Shown: piece by piece, positions 17,671 through 26,206 of the stretch
How positions within the stretch are numbered: the first letter of the stretch is position 1
How the letters are laid out: every line of letters starts with the position of its first letter
Assembly: GCA_015059965.1 (NCBI GenBank)
Contig: SUZM01000008.1
Span: 30,442 to 94,441 of the forward strand
DNA length: 64,000 nucleotides
Reading direction: 5' to 3'
Origin: Rikenellaceae bacterium
GTDB taxonomy: Bacteria; Bacteroidota; Bacteroidia; Bacteroidales; Rikenellaceae
Notes under the pieces: generated by a model
Databases searched by the model: none
Told to the model about the DNA's origin: nothing
The model's input: only the letters and a program-made list of their open reading frames with translations
Position numbers and translations under genes: made by a program

Positions 17671-20208
17671 TTAGAATTGCTGACCCAGGACGAAGTGGAA
17701 CTGGCTTCCGCTCTTCTCGGTCTGGCCGTTCGCGGGGTCGAAGCCGTAGCCCCAGTCGATACCCAGCATACCCACCACGGGCAGGTAGAGGCGGACACCG
17801 AAGCCGGCCGAACGCTTGATGTTGAAGGGCGAGAATTTACGCCACGACTCGAAACCGTTACCGCCCTCGAGGAAGCCCAGGACGTAGATCTGCGACGAAG
17901 GCTTGAGGATGATCGGATAGCGAAGCTCGACCGTATATTTGTTGTAGGCGTTCGAGTAGTAGTCGCCCACCGGGTCGAGGGCACCATCCTCATATCCGCG
18001 CATGGCCACCACATCGATACCATAGATATTGTAACCCGACATGCCGTCGCCACCCACCTGGAAGCGCTCAAAGGGCGAGAGCTTGTGTTTGTTGTAGTTA
18101 CCCAGGTATCCCATCTCGGCACGGGTCATCAGCACCAGCTTTTGGTTGTTGGTCAGCGAGAGGAACCACTGAGCCTTGAGCTGCCACTTGTGGAATTCGA
18201 TCCACTTATAGCGCTCGGAGTCGGGCATCGACTCATCCTCATAGTTCTTATCGTCCCAGAGCGAGTAGGGAGGAGTTACCTGTACCGAGAGGCTGAAGTC
18301 GGAGCCGCGACGCGGATAGGTGGGCTGATCCACCGAACTACGGCCGAAGGCGAGCTTCAGCGAGAGCATGTTGGCCGTACCGTTCGACATCACAAACGAG
18401 GTCCAATCCTTCAGTTTGTAACGCTGGTAGCTCAACTCGCCATAGAGGGTGAAGTAGGGGTCGGGCCACGAAAGGCGCTTACCCAGACCCAATGAGACAC
18501 CGGTCGTGCGGAAGTAGCGCGTGGCATCCTGCCAGATGTAGTAGGCATCGTTCTGCTCGGACCAGTAGGCCGAGATGGTGAACGAATTGGGTTTATGGCC
18601 GCCCAACCAGGGGTCGGTAAAGCTGGCGGAAACCGCCTTATAATAGGTACCATTGGTCTGGGCCGAGATCGAGAGGCGCTGGTTCTGACCCATCGGGTAG
18701 GGGCGCCAGGCTCCCTTCTTGAAGATGTTACGAACCGAGAGGTTGTTGAGCGTGATGCCGACCGAACCCACGAAGGTTCCCGATCCCCAACCGCCGGCCA
18801 CGTTAAACTGATCGCTGGCCTGCTCCTCGAGGGGCCAGTTGATGTTCACCAGGTTGTTCGAAACCGGCTTGATGTCGGGCATGATGGCCTCGGGGTTGAA
18901 GTGGCCCATGGCGTTGAGCGTGCGAATGGTCTGCATGAGCATCGAGCGGTCGTACAACTCACCCGGACGGGTGTAGATCTCACGACGGATCACCTCATCA
19001 TCCACACGCATATTACCCGAGATACCCACCTCGTTGATCGTAAACTGCTTACCCTCGAAGATCTTGATCGTCAGGTCGATCGAGTCGCGCCCGATCACCT
19101 CCTCATCGGGGTCGATCTGAGACATCAGGTAACCCTGATTCTGGTAGAGGGTCGATACGGAGAGTTCATCGGGGTTGGTCTCCTTGCCGATACCCAGGCG
19201 TTTGTGCATCGACTTCTTGTCATAGACATCCCCCTTCTGAACGCTGAAGATCTGCTCCAGGCGCTCGGTCGTGTAGACCGAATTACCGAGCCATGAGACG
19301 TTGCGGATGTAGTATTTGTTCCCCTCCGAGAGGTCCACATGCAGACCGATGCGTTTGTCGTTGATCACATAGAGCGAGTCGTCCAAGATTGTGGCATTGC
19401 GGTAACCCTTCGAGTTGTAAAAGTCCAACAAGAGCTCCTTGTCCTCTTCAAACTCCTTCTCGTTGAATTTGGTGTTCTTGAAGATGTTGATGCTCTTCTG
19501 GTGGGTCTTCTTGAAGGTGCGGCGCAGGCGCTTCTCCTTGAAGGCTTCGTTGCCCGAGAAGGTGATGCGGCCGATCTTCACCCGCTCCTTGCGGTCCACC
19601 ACAAAGGTAACATTGACGGCCCGCATGCGGTTGGTGTCGTTCTCGATGCGCACATCAACCTCCGTATTGCGGAAACCCTTCTCGGCGAAGTGGGCCTTGA
19701 TGAGTTTTTTGTTCTTGTCGATCACATAATCCGAGAGCTCGGTTCCACGGCGCAACTTGAGTTTCTCGAGCAGATCCTTCTGCTTGCCCTTTGTAATTCC
19801 CTCGAAGTTCCAGGTGTTCACCAAGGGGCGCTCTTCAAGGAAGAGCTCCAGATCGACACTGTCCCCCAGGATGGTGGCTCCGATCTGCACATCGGCATAG
19901 TAGCGCTGGTTCCACAGGCGCGTAATGGCATTCGAGATGTAGCTGCCCGGCAGGTATAACGAGTCGCCCGGAATCAGACCCGAAGAGGTACGGATCAGGT
20001 CGTGGTTCAGGTACTTGATTCCATGGACATTTACCTTGCGGATATAGTAGAGTTTGGGCGCCGTCGAGCTCTTCATCATCGGCGCATCCCGACGAAAGAG
20101 CTGCTGCGTCGTATCGGCCTCTTGTTGCGGTGCCGTCTCCTGCGCCCGCACAACGGGAGCCGAGAGAAGCAGCACGGCCAAAGCCGTTATCCAACCAAAT
20201 AATCTCAT
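17671..20208 (-). CDS. bamA: Outer-membrane protein assembly factor BamA
   Basis: 845 residues: signal peptide (1-22), five POTRA domains (about 50-450) and the C-terminal Omp85 barrel (about 470-845) ending in Phe (LGQQF). GGDGMSGYNIYG in the barrel is the conserved loop 6 region, in which the VRGY/F motif is replaced by MRGYEDGALDP a few residues further on. BamA folds and inserts beta-barrel proteins. It follows uppS by nine bases and is followed by two skp-like genes, the classic bamA-skp neighbourhood. Assignment is secure. Confidence 0.94.
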   Translation of the reverse strand: MRLFGWITALAVLLLSAPVVRAQETAPQQEADTTQQLFRRDAPMMKSSTAPKLYYIRKVNVHGIKYLNHDLIRTSSGLIPGDSLYLPGSYISNAITRLWNQRYYADVQIGATILGDSVDLELFLEERPLVNTWNFEGITKGKQKDLLEKLKLRRGTELSDYVIDKNKKLIKAHFAEKGFRNTEVDVRIENDTNRMRAVNVTFVVDRKERVKIGRITFSGNEAFKEKRLRRTFKKTHQKSINIFKNTKFNEKEFEEDKELLLDFYNSKGYRNATILDDSLYVINDKRIGLHVDLSEGNKYYIRNVSWLGNSVYTTERLEQIFSVQKGDVYDKKSMHKRLGIGKETNPDELSVSTLYQNQGYLMSQIDPDEEVIGRDSIDLTIKIFEGKQFTINEVGISGNMRVDDEVIRREIYTRPGELYDRSMLMQTIRTLNAMGHFNPEAIMPDIKPVSNNLVNINWPLEEQASDQFNVAGGWGSGTFVGSVGITLNNLSVRNIFKKGAWRPYPMGQNQRLSISAQTNGTYYKAVSASFTDPWLGGHKPNSFTISAYWSEQNDAYYIWQDATRYFRTTGVSLGLGKRLSWPDPYFTLYGELSYQRYKLKDWTSFVMSNGTANMLSLKLAFGRSSVDQPTYPRRGSDFSLSVQVTPPYSLWDDKNYEDESMPDSERYKWIEFHKWQLKAQWFLSLTNNQKLVLMTRAEMGYLGNYNKHKLSPFERFQVGGDGMSGYNIYGIDVVAMRGYEDGALDPVGDYYSNAYNKYTVELRYPIILKPSSQIYVLGFLEGGNGFESWRKFSPFNIKRSAGFGVRLYLPVVGMLGIDWGYGFDPANGQTEKSGSQFHFVLGQQF

Positions 20209-20217
20209 CTGTATCAG

Positions 20218-20946
20218 TTATTTCTTTGTATCGGTTTTAACCAACCCGAAGCGACGGTCGCGCGAGGCATAGACCTCCAGGGCTCGCGTAAAATCCTGCT
20301 CCGTAAAGTCGGGCCACAAGACCTCGGGGAAGTAGAATTCGGCATAAGAGGCCTGCCAAAGCAGGAAGTTGCTCAGGCGGCACTCGCCACTGGTGCGGAT
20401 AATCAGATCGGGGTCGGGGCAGAACGAGGTGTAGAGAGACTCGGAGATCGCCTTTTCATCAATCTCGGCAACCGACAGCTCGCCGGCGGCCACACGCTCC
20501 GAGAGGAGCTGCACGGCACGCACCAACTCACTACGCGACGAGTAGTTCAGGGCCAGGATCAGGGTCAGCTTCTGCTCGCCGGAGGTCTGCTCCTCAATCA
20601 GGGCCAGATGCTCCTGCACCTTGGGCGAAAAGCGGCTGCGATCACCAATCATTCGCACGCGCACTCCCTGCTTTTTCAGTTCGGGGGTCTCCTCAATGAT
20701 GCTGCGGCAAAGAATCTCCATCAGGGCCGACACCTCCTCTGCGGGACGTCCCCAATTCTCAGTCGAAAAGGCGTAGAGAGTCAGGTACTCCACCCCACTT
20801 TTCAGGGCAGCCTTGACCGACGTGCGCACCGACTCAACTCCTTGCATATGACCCACATAGCGCTCCTCACCACGGCTCTCGGCCCAACGGCCGTTGCCAT
20901 CCATGATGATCGCCACATGGCGCGGTATCTTCTTCTCCGAGCTCAT
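20218..20946 (-). CDS. uppS: Isoprenyl transferase (undecaprenyl diphosphate synthase)
   Basis: Synthesises the C55 lipid carrier for peptidoglycan and surface glycans by cis-prenyl condensation of IPP. The 242-residue protein opens with HVAIIMDGNGRWAE (9-22), in which Asp16 is the catalytic aspartate and the Asn-Gly-Arg-Trp segment binds diphosphate; YAFSTENW is near 58 and RTSGECRLSNFLLWQ near 188 are further hallmarks. First gene of the uppS-bamA-ompH-ompH unit, with a good promoter directly upstream. Assignment is secure. Confidence 0.95.
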   Translation of the reverse strand: MSSEKKIPRHVAIIMDGNGRWAESRGEERYVGHMQGVESVRTSVKAALKSGVEYLTLYAFSTENWGRPAEEVSALMEILCRSIIEETPELKKQGVRVRMIGDRSRFSPKVQEHLALIEEQTSGEQKLTLILALNYSSRSELVRAVQLLSERVAAGELSVAEIDEKAISESLYTSFCPDPDLIIRTSGECRLSNFLLWQASYAEFYFPEVLWPDFTEQDFTRALEVYASRDRRFGLVKTDTKK

Positions 20947-20966
20947 TTTTCCTTAATTATAAGGTG

Positions 20967-20998
20967 CAAATATAGGTTATTTTAATTCAAAATGCAAA
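20967..20998 (-). promoter_or_regulatory. Promoter of the uppS-bamA operon
   Basis: Minus-strand TTTG (20995-20998), 20-base spacer, TATATTTG (20967-20974). The -33 element belongs to an AATTC tandem repeat (20985-21017). Transcription start near 20960, leaving a leader of about 14 bases. Confidence 0.75.
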
Positions 20999-21160
20999 AT
21001 TCAAAATTCAAAATTAGGCTTATACGGCGAAATATTATCCGAGAGTATTCCGGTGCATAAGCCTCATAACTCATTCCGGCGCGTTGCCCATTGCTCATTG
21101 CTCATTGCTCATTGCTCATTGCTCATTGCTCATTGCTCATTGCTCATTGCTCATTGCTAA
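20985..21160. repeat. Composite short-repeat block between uppS and nadK
   Basis: From left to right: AATTCAAAATTC units (20985-21017), an AATATT/AGTATT imperfect palindrome ending GTGCATAAGCC (21020-21065), then nine or so copies of CATTGCTCAT (21088-21158). The same three-part order is seen at 15.7-16.0 kb and in reverse at 45.6-45.8 kb. The tandem array abuts the nadK stop codon. Confidence 0.8.
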
Positions 21161-22047
21161 CTCCTCACATCCACTCCCCAAAGCAACTTATTGCGTAACG
21201 TGTCGTAGAAAGAGTTATTGCGTGGTACAGCCAAAAAAATATGCTGCTCGGCCTTGTGAATCGTGAGCTCGGCCCCCTCACCGAGGCGGTAGGTGCGATT
21301 ATCCAGCGAGAGCACAGCCCCCTCATCGCGAGCATGCAGGCGCAGGAAGACCTCGCTTGAATCGGGGATCACGACCGGGCGCATCGTCAGGTTATGGGGG
21401 GCCAGGGGCGAGAGGATAAAACAGGCACACGAGGGGGCCACCACGGGGCCACCGGCACTGAGTGAATACGCCGTGGAACCCGTTGGCGTAGAGAGCAATA
21501 CCCCATCGCCATGATAGGTAGCCACCATCTGTCGATCGACATAGGCCTCCACCGAAATCATCCCCGCCCCCTGGCGCTGAATGGCAATCTCGTTGAGGGC
21601 CAGCTCCTCCCCTTCACGCATCGGAAAGCCGGCCTCGGCACGCAAGAGGGTACGCCGCTCGAGGCGCAATTCTCGGCGGGCGATCTGCTCGAAGAGCTCC
21701 TCTATCCCTTCGGAGGAGACCATGGTCAGAAATCCCAGGCGCCCGGAGTTGATCCCCACCACCGGGATTGAGGCATCCCCCAGGCGGCGAGCCCCTTCGA
21801 GCAGGGTGCCGTCGCCCCCCAGGCAGACCATCACACACTCTTCGCTGGGCCCTTCGTAGCGTTTTCCATAGTGTTCAACGAGTGGCTGCGCCTCCCCGGT
21901 AACGGTCGCAAGCGCCCCTTGCAGAATCATAGAAAACTCCTCATTGACGGCATATTCAAAGCCGTGGGAGCGGATGGCCGAGACCACGCGCCGAAGCTCT
22001 CGAGGGTCGTGAGCCGTATCTTTACGCGAAAAAAGTAGGATTTTCAT
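21157..22047 (-). CDS. nadK: NAD kinase
   Basis: Phosphorylates NAD+ to NADP+. The 296-residue protein has the family's GGDG motif (77-80) in VCLGGDGTLLEGARRL, the NE motif in ALNEIAIQR (about 149), and the GSTAYSLSAGGPVV segment (about 190). Length is typical. Transcribed divergently from pdxJ. Its stop codon TAG is directly followed by AATGAGC tandem repeats. Assignment is secure. Confidence 0.94.
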   Translation of the reverse strand: MKILLFSRKDTAHDPRELRRVVSAIRSHGFEYAVNEEFSMILQGALATVTGEAQPLVEHYGKRYEGPSEECVMVCLGGDGTLLEGARRLGDASIPVVGINSGRLGFLTMVSSEGIEELFEQIARRELRLERRTLLRAEAGFPMREGEELALNEIAIQRQGAGMISVEAYVDRQMVATYHGDGVLLSTPTGSTAYSLSAGGPVVAPSCACFILSPLAPHNLTMRPVVIPDSSEVFLRLHARDEGAVLSLDNRTYRLGEGAELTIHKAEQHIFLAVPRNNSFYDTLRNKLLWGVDVRS

Positions 22048-22097
22048 CTTTCGATTTACAAAATTTTCTGTAACTTTACCGCAAATATAACGAATTT

Positions 22098-22814
22098 ATG
22101 ACGAAATTAAGTGTAAACATCAATAAAATTGCCGTGGTACGCAACTCGCGCGGCGGCAATCGTCCCGATGTACTGCAGGCAGCCCTGGACATCGAGCGCT
22201 TCGGCGCCGACGGCATTACGGTTCATCCGCGCCCCGACGAGCGCCATATCCGCTATGCGGATGTGCGCGAACTGAAGCCACACCTGAAGACCGAATTCAA
22301 CATCGAGGGAAACCCCATCCCCTCGTTCATCGAGCTGGTTCTGGAGGCCCGCCCGGCACAGGTTACCCTGGTACCCGACGGCCCCGACGTGCTCACCTCG
22401 AATGCCGGTTGGGATACGCTCCGCAACCGTGAATTTCTGAAGCTGGTGGCCGACCGCTTCCATGAGGCGGGCATCCGCGTTTCGATCTTCGTGGATCCCG
22501 ATCCGGAGCAGGTGCGCGGAGCGGTGGCCTGCGGAGCCGACCGCGTGGAGCTCTACACCGAGGCCTATGCCCGCAACTACCCCACGGATCGCGAGGCGGC
22601 CATCGCCCCCTATGTCAAGGCGGCTGAGGCGGCTCGCGACTGCGGTCTGGGGCTCAATGCCGGCCACGACCTCGACCTGGAGAATCTGGCCTTCTTCTCG
22701 GAGCGTATTCCCTGGCTCGACGAGGTTTCAATCGGCCATGCGCTCATCAGCGATGCCCTCTACCTGGGGTTGGAGGAGACCGTCCGCCGTTACCAGAAGT
22801 GCCTTGTCAAATAG
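22098..22814 (+). CDS. pdxJ: Pyridoxine 5'-phosphate synthase
   Basis: Condenses 3-amino-1-hydroxyacetone phosphate with deoxyxylulose phosphate in the DXP-dependent vitamin B6 pathway. The 238-residue TIM-barrel protein starts with [16 protein letters not shown] and has the conserved [13 protein letters not shown] (about 38-50), EGNP (about 70), and [12 protein letters not shown] (about 190). It is 12 bases upstream of the tRNA nucleotidyltransferase gene. A TAACTTTA element 20 bases upstream may be its -7 box. Assignment is secure. Confidence 0.95.
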   Translation: MTKLSVNINKIAVVRNSRGGNRPDVLQAALDIERFGADGITVHPRPDERHIRYADVRELKPHLKTEFNIEGNPIPSFIELVLEARPAQVTLVPDGPDVLTSNAGWDTLRNREFLKLVADRFHEAGIRVSIFVDPDPEQVRGAVACGADRVELYTEAYARNYPTDREAAIAPYVKAAEAARDCGLGLNAGHDLDLENLAFFSERIPWLDEVSIGHALISDALYLGLEETVRRYQKCLVK

Positions 22815-22826
22815 TCCGGTCTGCCG

Positions 22827-24245
22827 ATGTGTGAAATCAAAGCCCTGAATCGAAAAATCTTCCGTCAGATCGGACTCCTGGCCGACCGGATGGGCATAGA
22901 GGCCTATGTGGTGGGGGGTTATGTGCGCGACTACTACCTCAGGCGCCCCTCGACCGACATCGACGTGGTGGTCGTGGGCAGCGGCATCGAGCTGGCCGAA
23001 GCCCTGGGGCGCGAGCTGAAGACGCGCGTCTCGGTCTTCAAGAACTTCGGCACGGCCATGTTGCGGGCCGAAGGGGTGGAGGTGGAGTTCGTCGGAGCCC
23101 GCAAGGAGAGCTATACCCACGACTCGCGCAAGCCAATTGTCGAGGCCGGAACCTTGAACGACGACCAGCTCAGGCGCGACTTTACGATCAACGCCCTGGC
23201 CTGGTGCCTCAACGAGGGGCGCTTCGGTGAGTTGGTGGACCCCTTTGAGGGGATGTACGACCTGGAGGATTGCATCATCCGCACCCCCTGCGATCCGGAC
23301 ATCACCTTTTCGGACGACCCTCTGCGCATGATGCGGGCTATCCGTTTCGCCACGCAACTGGGTTTTGACATCGAGGAGGAGACCTTCGATGCCATCACAC
23401 GCAATCGGGAGCGCATCCGCATCGTCTCGCGTGAGAGAATCGCCACGGAACTCAACAAGATCGTTCTGTCGCCCCGCCCCTCCATCGGTTTTGAGCTGCT
23501 GGAGCTGACCGGTCTGCTGGAGTTGATCTTCCCCGAGCTGCACCGCCTCAAGGGGGTGGAGCGCCGCGGACAGCATGCGCATAAAGACAATTTCGAGCAC
23601 ACGCTCAAGGTGCTGGACAATGTGGCCGGGCGCTCCGACGACCTGTGGCTCAGGTGGGCCGCCCTGCTGCACGATATTGCCAAGCCCCAATGCAAGGCCT
23701 ACGATCCGAAGATCGGCTTCTCTTTCCATGGCCACGAGGTGGCGGGTTCGAAGATGGTGCCCGGAATCTTCCGCACCCTGAAACTGCCGCTCAACGAGCA
23801 CATGAAGTTCGTCCAGAAGCTCGTCTTCCTCCACCTGAGGCCCATCATCCTCTCCGAAGAGCAGGTAACCGACTCGGCCGTCAGACGTCTGTTGTTCGAG
23901 GCGGGCGACGACATCGAGCAGCTGATGCTCCTCTGCGAAGCCGACATCACCTCGGGCATTGATGCAAAGGTGAAGCGCTACCTCAAAAATTTCGAGTTGG
24001 TGCGCGCCAAGCTCAAAGATTTGGAGGAGCGCGACCGCATCCGCAACTTCCAGCCCCCGATTACGGGCGAGATCATCATGCAGACCTACGGCATCCCCCC
24101 CTGCTCGCTGATCGGCGAGATCAAGGAGGTGATCAAGGAGGCGATTCTGGAGGGCGAGATTCGCAACGACTACCAGGAGGCCTACGCCCTGATGGAAAAG
24201 CTGGCCGCAGAGCGAGGCCTCAAGAAGACGAATCACAAGGATTAA
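22827..24245 (+). CDS. cca: tRNA nucleotidyltransferase / poly(A) polymerase family, HD domain
   Basis: A 472-residue class II nucleotidyltransferase. The catalytic head contains VVGGYVRD (28-35) and STDIDVVV (42-49, metal-binding Asp44 and Asp46), followed by RRDFTINALAW (about 112) and the RNA-binding neck with RMMRAIRFATQLGF (about 170). The C-terminal half holds an HD phosphohydrolase domain with HKDNFEHTLKV (about 251) and LLHDIAKP (about 280). CCA-adding enzymes and poly(A) polymerases share this layout and cannot be separated by eye; CCA repair of tRNA is the usual role for the HD-containing form in this phylum. Co-directional with pdxJ and the downstream VOC gene. Confidence 0.88.
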   Translation: MCEIKALNRKIFRQIGLLADRMGIEAYVVGGYVRDYYLRRPSTDIDVVVVGSGIELAEALGRELKTRVSVFKNFGTAMLRAEGVEVEFVGARKESYTHDSRKPIVEAGTLNDDQLRRDFTINALAWCLNEGRFGELVDPFEGMYDLEDCIIRTPCDPDITFSDDPLRMMRAIRFATQLGFDIEEETFDAITRNRERIRIVSRERIATELNKIVLSPRPSIGFELLELTGLLELIFPELHRLKGVERRGQHAHKDNFEHTLKVLDNVAGRSDDLWLRWAALLHDIAKPQCKAYDPKIGFSFHGHEVAGSKMVPGIFRTLKLPLNEHMKFVQKLVFLHLRPIILSEEQVTDSAVRRLLFEAGDDIEQLMLLCEADITSGIDAKVKRYLKNFELVRAKLKDLEERDRIRNFQPPITGEIIMQTYGIPPCSLIGEIKEVIKEAILEGEIRNDYQEAYALMEKLAAERGLKKTNHKD

Positions 24246-24274
24246 GAAACAGAAAAATCAGTTTATCGCACACA

Positions 24275-24652
24275 ATGGAAATTCAGGCACATTTCGACCA
24301 TTTCAATATCAACGTCACCGACCTCAACCGGTCGTTGGACTTTTACGCCAAAGCTTTGGGGCTGAAGGAGGTAAACCGCAAAGAGGCTGCCGACGGATCG
24401 TTCATTCTGGTCTATCTGGGCGACGGGGTAACCTCGTTCCGTCTGGAGCTGACCTGGCTGCGCGACAAAGAGGGAGCCTATGAGTTGGGCGACAACGAGA
24501 GCCACCTCTGCATGCGTGTGGCAGGCGACTATCAGGCCATTCGCGCCTACCACAAGGCCAACGGCTGGGTCTGCTTCGAGAACCACGCCATGGGGCTCTA
24601 CTTCATCAACGACCCCGACGACTATTGGATCGAAGTTTTACCGGCAAAATAG
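24275..24652 (+). CDS. VOC-superfamily (glyoxalase I-like) protein
   Basis: A 125-residue protein of two beta-alpha-beta-beta-beta modules: the first strand HFDHFNINVTDLNRSLDFYAKALGL opens a typical VOC domain, and the closing YFINDPDDYWIEVLPAK has the metal-binding glutamate of glyoxalases. Metal ligands are probably His8 or His5, a mid-chain Glu or His, and Glu near 120. The family covers glyoxalase I, bleomycin-resistance and dioxygenase folds. A lactoylglutathione-lyase-like role is plausible, but Bacteroidota usually lack glutathione, so the substrate is left open. tsaC begins six bases downstream. Confidence 0.8.
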   Translation: MEIQAHFDHFNINVTDLNRSLDFYAKALGLKEVNRKEAADGSFILVYLGDGVTSFRLELTWLRDKEGAYELGDNESHLCMRVAGDYQAIRAYHKANGWVCFENHAMGLYFINDPDDYWIEVLPAK

Positions 24653-24658
24653 GAGGCC

Positions 24659-25219
24659 ATGGAGAAAGAGATCACAAAATGTATTGAGGTTTTGAAGGCC
24701 GGAGGCATCATCCTCTACCCCACCGACACGGTATGGGGGCTGGGATGCGATGCCACCAACAAGGAGGCCGTGCAGAAGATTTACGACCTGAAGCGGAGCG
24801 AAAACAAGAAGTCGATGTTGGTGCTCTGCGACTCGTGCGACTCGGTCGTGCGCTATGTAAACAAAGCTCCGGGGATCGCCTTCGAGGTGGCCGAGCTCTC
24901 GACCACACCGCTGACACTGATCCTGCCCGGAGCCGTGGGCCTGGCCGAGAACCTGATCCCCGAAGAGCGCACCCTGGGGGTACGCATCCCGAACCACGAA
25001 TTTTGCCAAAAGCTACTGCGCAAGTTCCGCAAGCCGATCGTCTCGACCTCGGCCAACCTCTCGGGAGAAGAGACCCCCAAGCGCCTTGGCGAGGTGAGCC
25101 GCGCGATCCTCGAAGGGGTCGATCATGTGGTCAATCCCCGCTTTGAGGGCAAGCCCACGCGCAAGCCCTCGGGCATCATCGCCTTCAACGAACAGGGCGA
25201 ATTTTCCATTATCAGGTAA
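24659..25219 (+). CDS. tsaC: L-threonylcarbamoyladenylate synthase
   Basis: Forms threonylcarbamoyl-AMP for the t6A modification of ANN-decoding tRNAs. The 186-residue protein is a stand-alone YrdC/Sua5 domain: GIILYPTDTVWGLGCDATN (16-34), KRSENKKSMLVL (about 45), and STSANLSGEETPK (about 129), which match the ATP- and bicarbonate-binding surfaces. It lacks the C-terminal Sua5 extension, so it is of the TsaC type. Overlap-free but tightly spaced after the VOC gene; a thioesterase gene follows 47 bases later. Confidence 0.93.
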   Translation: MEKEITKCIEVLKAGGIILYPTDTVWGLGCDATNKEAVQKIYDLKRSENKKSMLVLCDSCDSVVRYVNKAPGIAFEVAELSTTPLTLILPGAVGLAENLIPEERTLGVRIPNHEFCQKLLRKFRKPIVSTSANLSGEETPKRLGEVSRAILEGVDHVVNPRFEGKPTRKPSGIIAFNEQGEFSIIR

Positions 25220-25266
25220 CCGCGAAAGGGAGACCAAAAAGTCAAGAAGCCAACAAAGAGCAAAAA

Positions 25267-25674
25267 ATGGTAATATTAGAAACACCCGTTCAGAAGCGTT
25301 TTTCGGATGTCGATTCATTTCTGCACGTCAACAACGTATCGCAACAGATGTACTTCGACCTCGGGAAGATGGAGTTTTATAAAAAAATCCTCGAGATCGA
25401 CACCCCCGAAAAGATCCGCCGCATCATCACCGTATCGACCCACACCGATTATAAGGGACAGATCCGCATGGAGGACGATATTTTTGTTCGCACAACGATC
25501 GACAAGGTGGGCACCACGTCGATGCAATTCCTGCAGCAACTCATCTGCCGCCTGCCCCAGGGAGGCGAGCAGGTACGCACCGAGAGCCGTTCGGTGATGG
25601 TGGTCTTCGACTTCCAAAAGCAGGAGAAGGCCCCCGTGCCCGAGTCGTGGCGAAAGCTGCTTCTCGGGGAGTAG
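25267..25674 (+). CDS. Acyl-CoA thioesterase, hotdog fold
   Basis: A 135-residue 4HBT-type protein. VQKRFSDVDSFLHVNNVSQQMYFD (8-31) matches the signature of 4-hydroxybenzoyl-CoA thioesterase relatives, with Asp14 and His20-Val-Asn in the active-site helix, followed by the sheet segments DDIFVRTTIDKVGTTSMQFLQQL. Such enzymes cleave acyl-CoA or acyl-ACP thioesters in the cytoplasm; the acyl chain is not predictable. An inverted repeat GTGTAGCCCTACAC (25679-25692) right after the stop may be a weak transcript end. Confidence 0.82.
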   Translation: MVILETPVQKRFSDVDSFLHVNNVSQQMYFDLGKMEFYKKILEIDTPEKIRRIITVSTHTDYKGQIRMEDDIFVRTTIDKVGTTSMQFLQQLICRLPQGGEQVRTESRSVMVVFDFQKQEKAPVPESWRKLLLGE

Positions 25675-25737
25675 GGAAAGTGTAGCCCTACACCAAAAAA
25701 ACTTGGCATTTGTTTTGCTGAATCACCCCTCAAAGAG

Positions 25738-26187
25738 ATGAATACCCACCGAACAACTGCGCACAACGCGCCTGCCATGCAGGTGCTCATCGACTTGCTC
25801 TTTGGCGAGCAGGTATCGTGTGTCGTGCGCTCGGGCGACACCATTCGGCTCTTTCGCCAACGCGGAGTCAAGGACCTCTTCCGACTCCTCAAGGAGAGCC
25901 CCGGGGAGCTCAGGGGTGCCCTGATCGCCGACAAAGTGGTCGGCAAGGGGGCCGCAGCCCTAATGGTTCTGGGCGGCATTCGCGAACTCTACGCCGATGT
26001 GATCAGCTACCCCGCCCTCGAGCTCCTGGCCCGAAAGCGGATTCCGGTGAGCTACTCGATCGCCGTAGAGCGCATCGCCAACCGCACCCAAACGGGGCCC
26101 TGTCCGATCGAGGAGCGATGCATGGCTTGCGAAAGCCCCGAAGAGTGTCTGCGTAAGATTGAGGAATTCATCTCTTCCGAGAGTTGA
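25738..26187 (+). CDS. DUF1893-type protein with C-terminal cysteine cluster
   Basis: 149 residues. The body (MQVLIDLLFGEQVSCVVRSGDTIRLF ... KVVGKGAAALMVLGGIRELYADVIS) resembles the deaminase-fold DUF1893 proteins, whose activity is unknown to me. The C-terminal part carries CPIEERCMACESPEEC, four cysteines (about 122-137) spaced to bind a metal or iron-sulfur cluster. It ends 19 bases before the TonB receptor start, so the two are probably co-transcribed and functionally linked, perhaps in metal or cofactor handling. Family assignment is from pattern recall; function is not claimed. Confidence 0.7.
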   Translation: MNTHRTTAHNAPAMQVLIDLLFGEQVSCVVRSGDTIRLFRQRGVKDLFRLLKESPGELRGALIADKVVGKGAAALMVLGGIRELYADVISYPALELLARKRIPVSYSIAVERIANRTQTGPCPIEERCMACESPEECLRKIEEFISSES

Positions 26188-26206
26188 AAACCAAGTTTTA
26201 CATTCC

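Noticed and set aside
21085..21160. CATTGCTCATT array considered as a CRISPR
   Set aside because: The units are 10 bases with no unique spacers and no cas genes nearby; it is a simple tandem repeat.
22728..24236. Long minus-strand open frames opposite the tRNA nucleotidyltransferase gene, and similar ones opposite carB, nadB, gcvP and sdhA
   Set aside because: These arise from GC-rich codon use; their translations are low-complexity (His, Leu, Arg, Gly rich) without motifs or starts.
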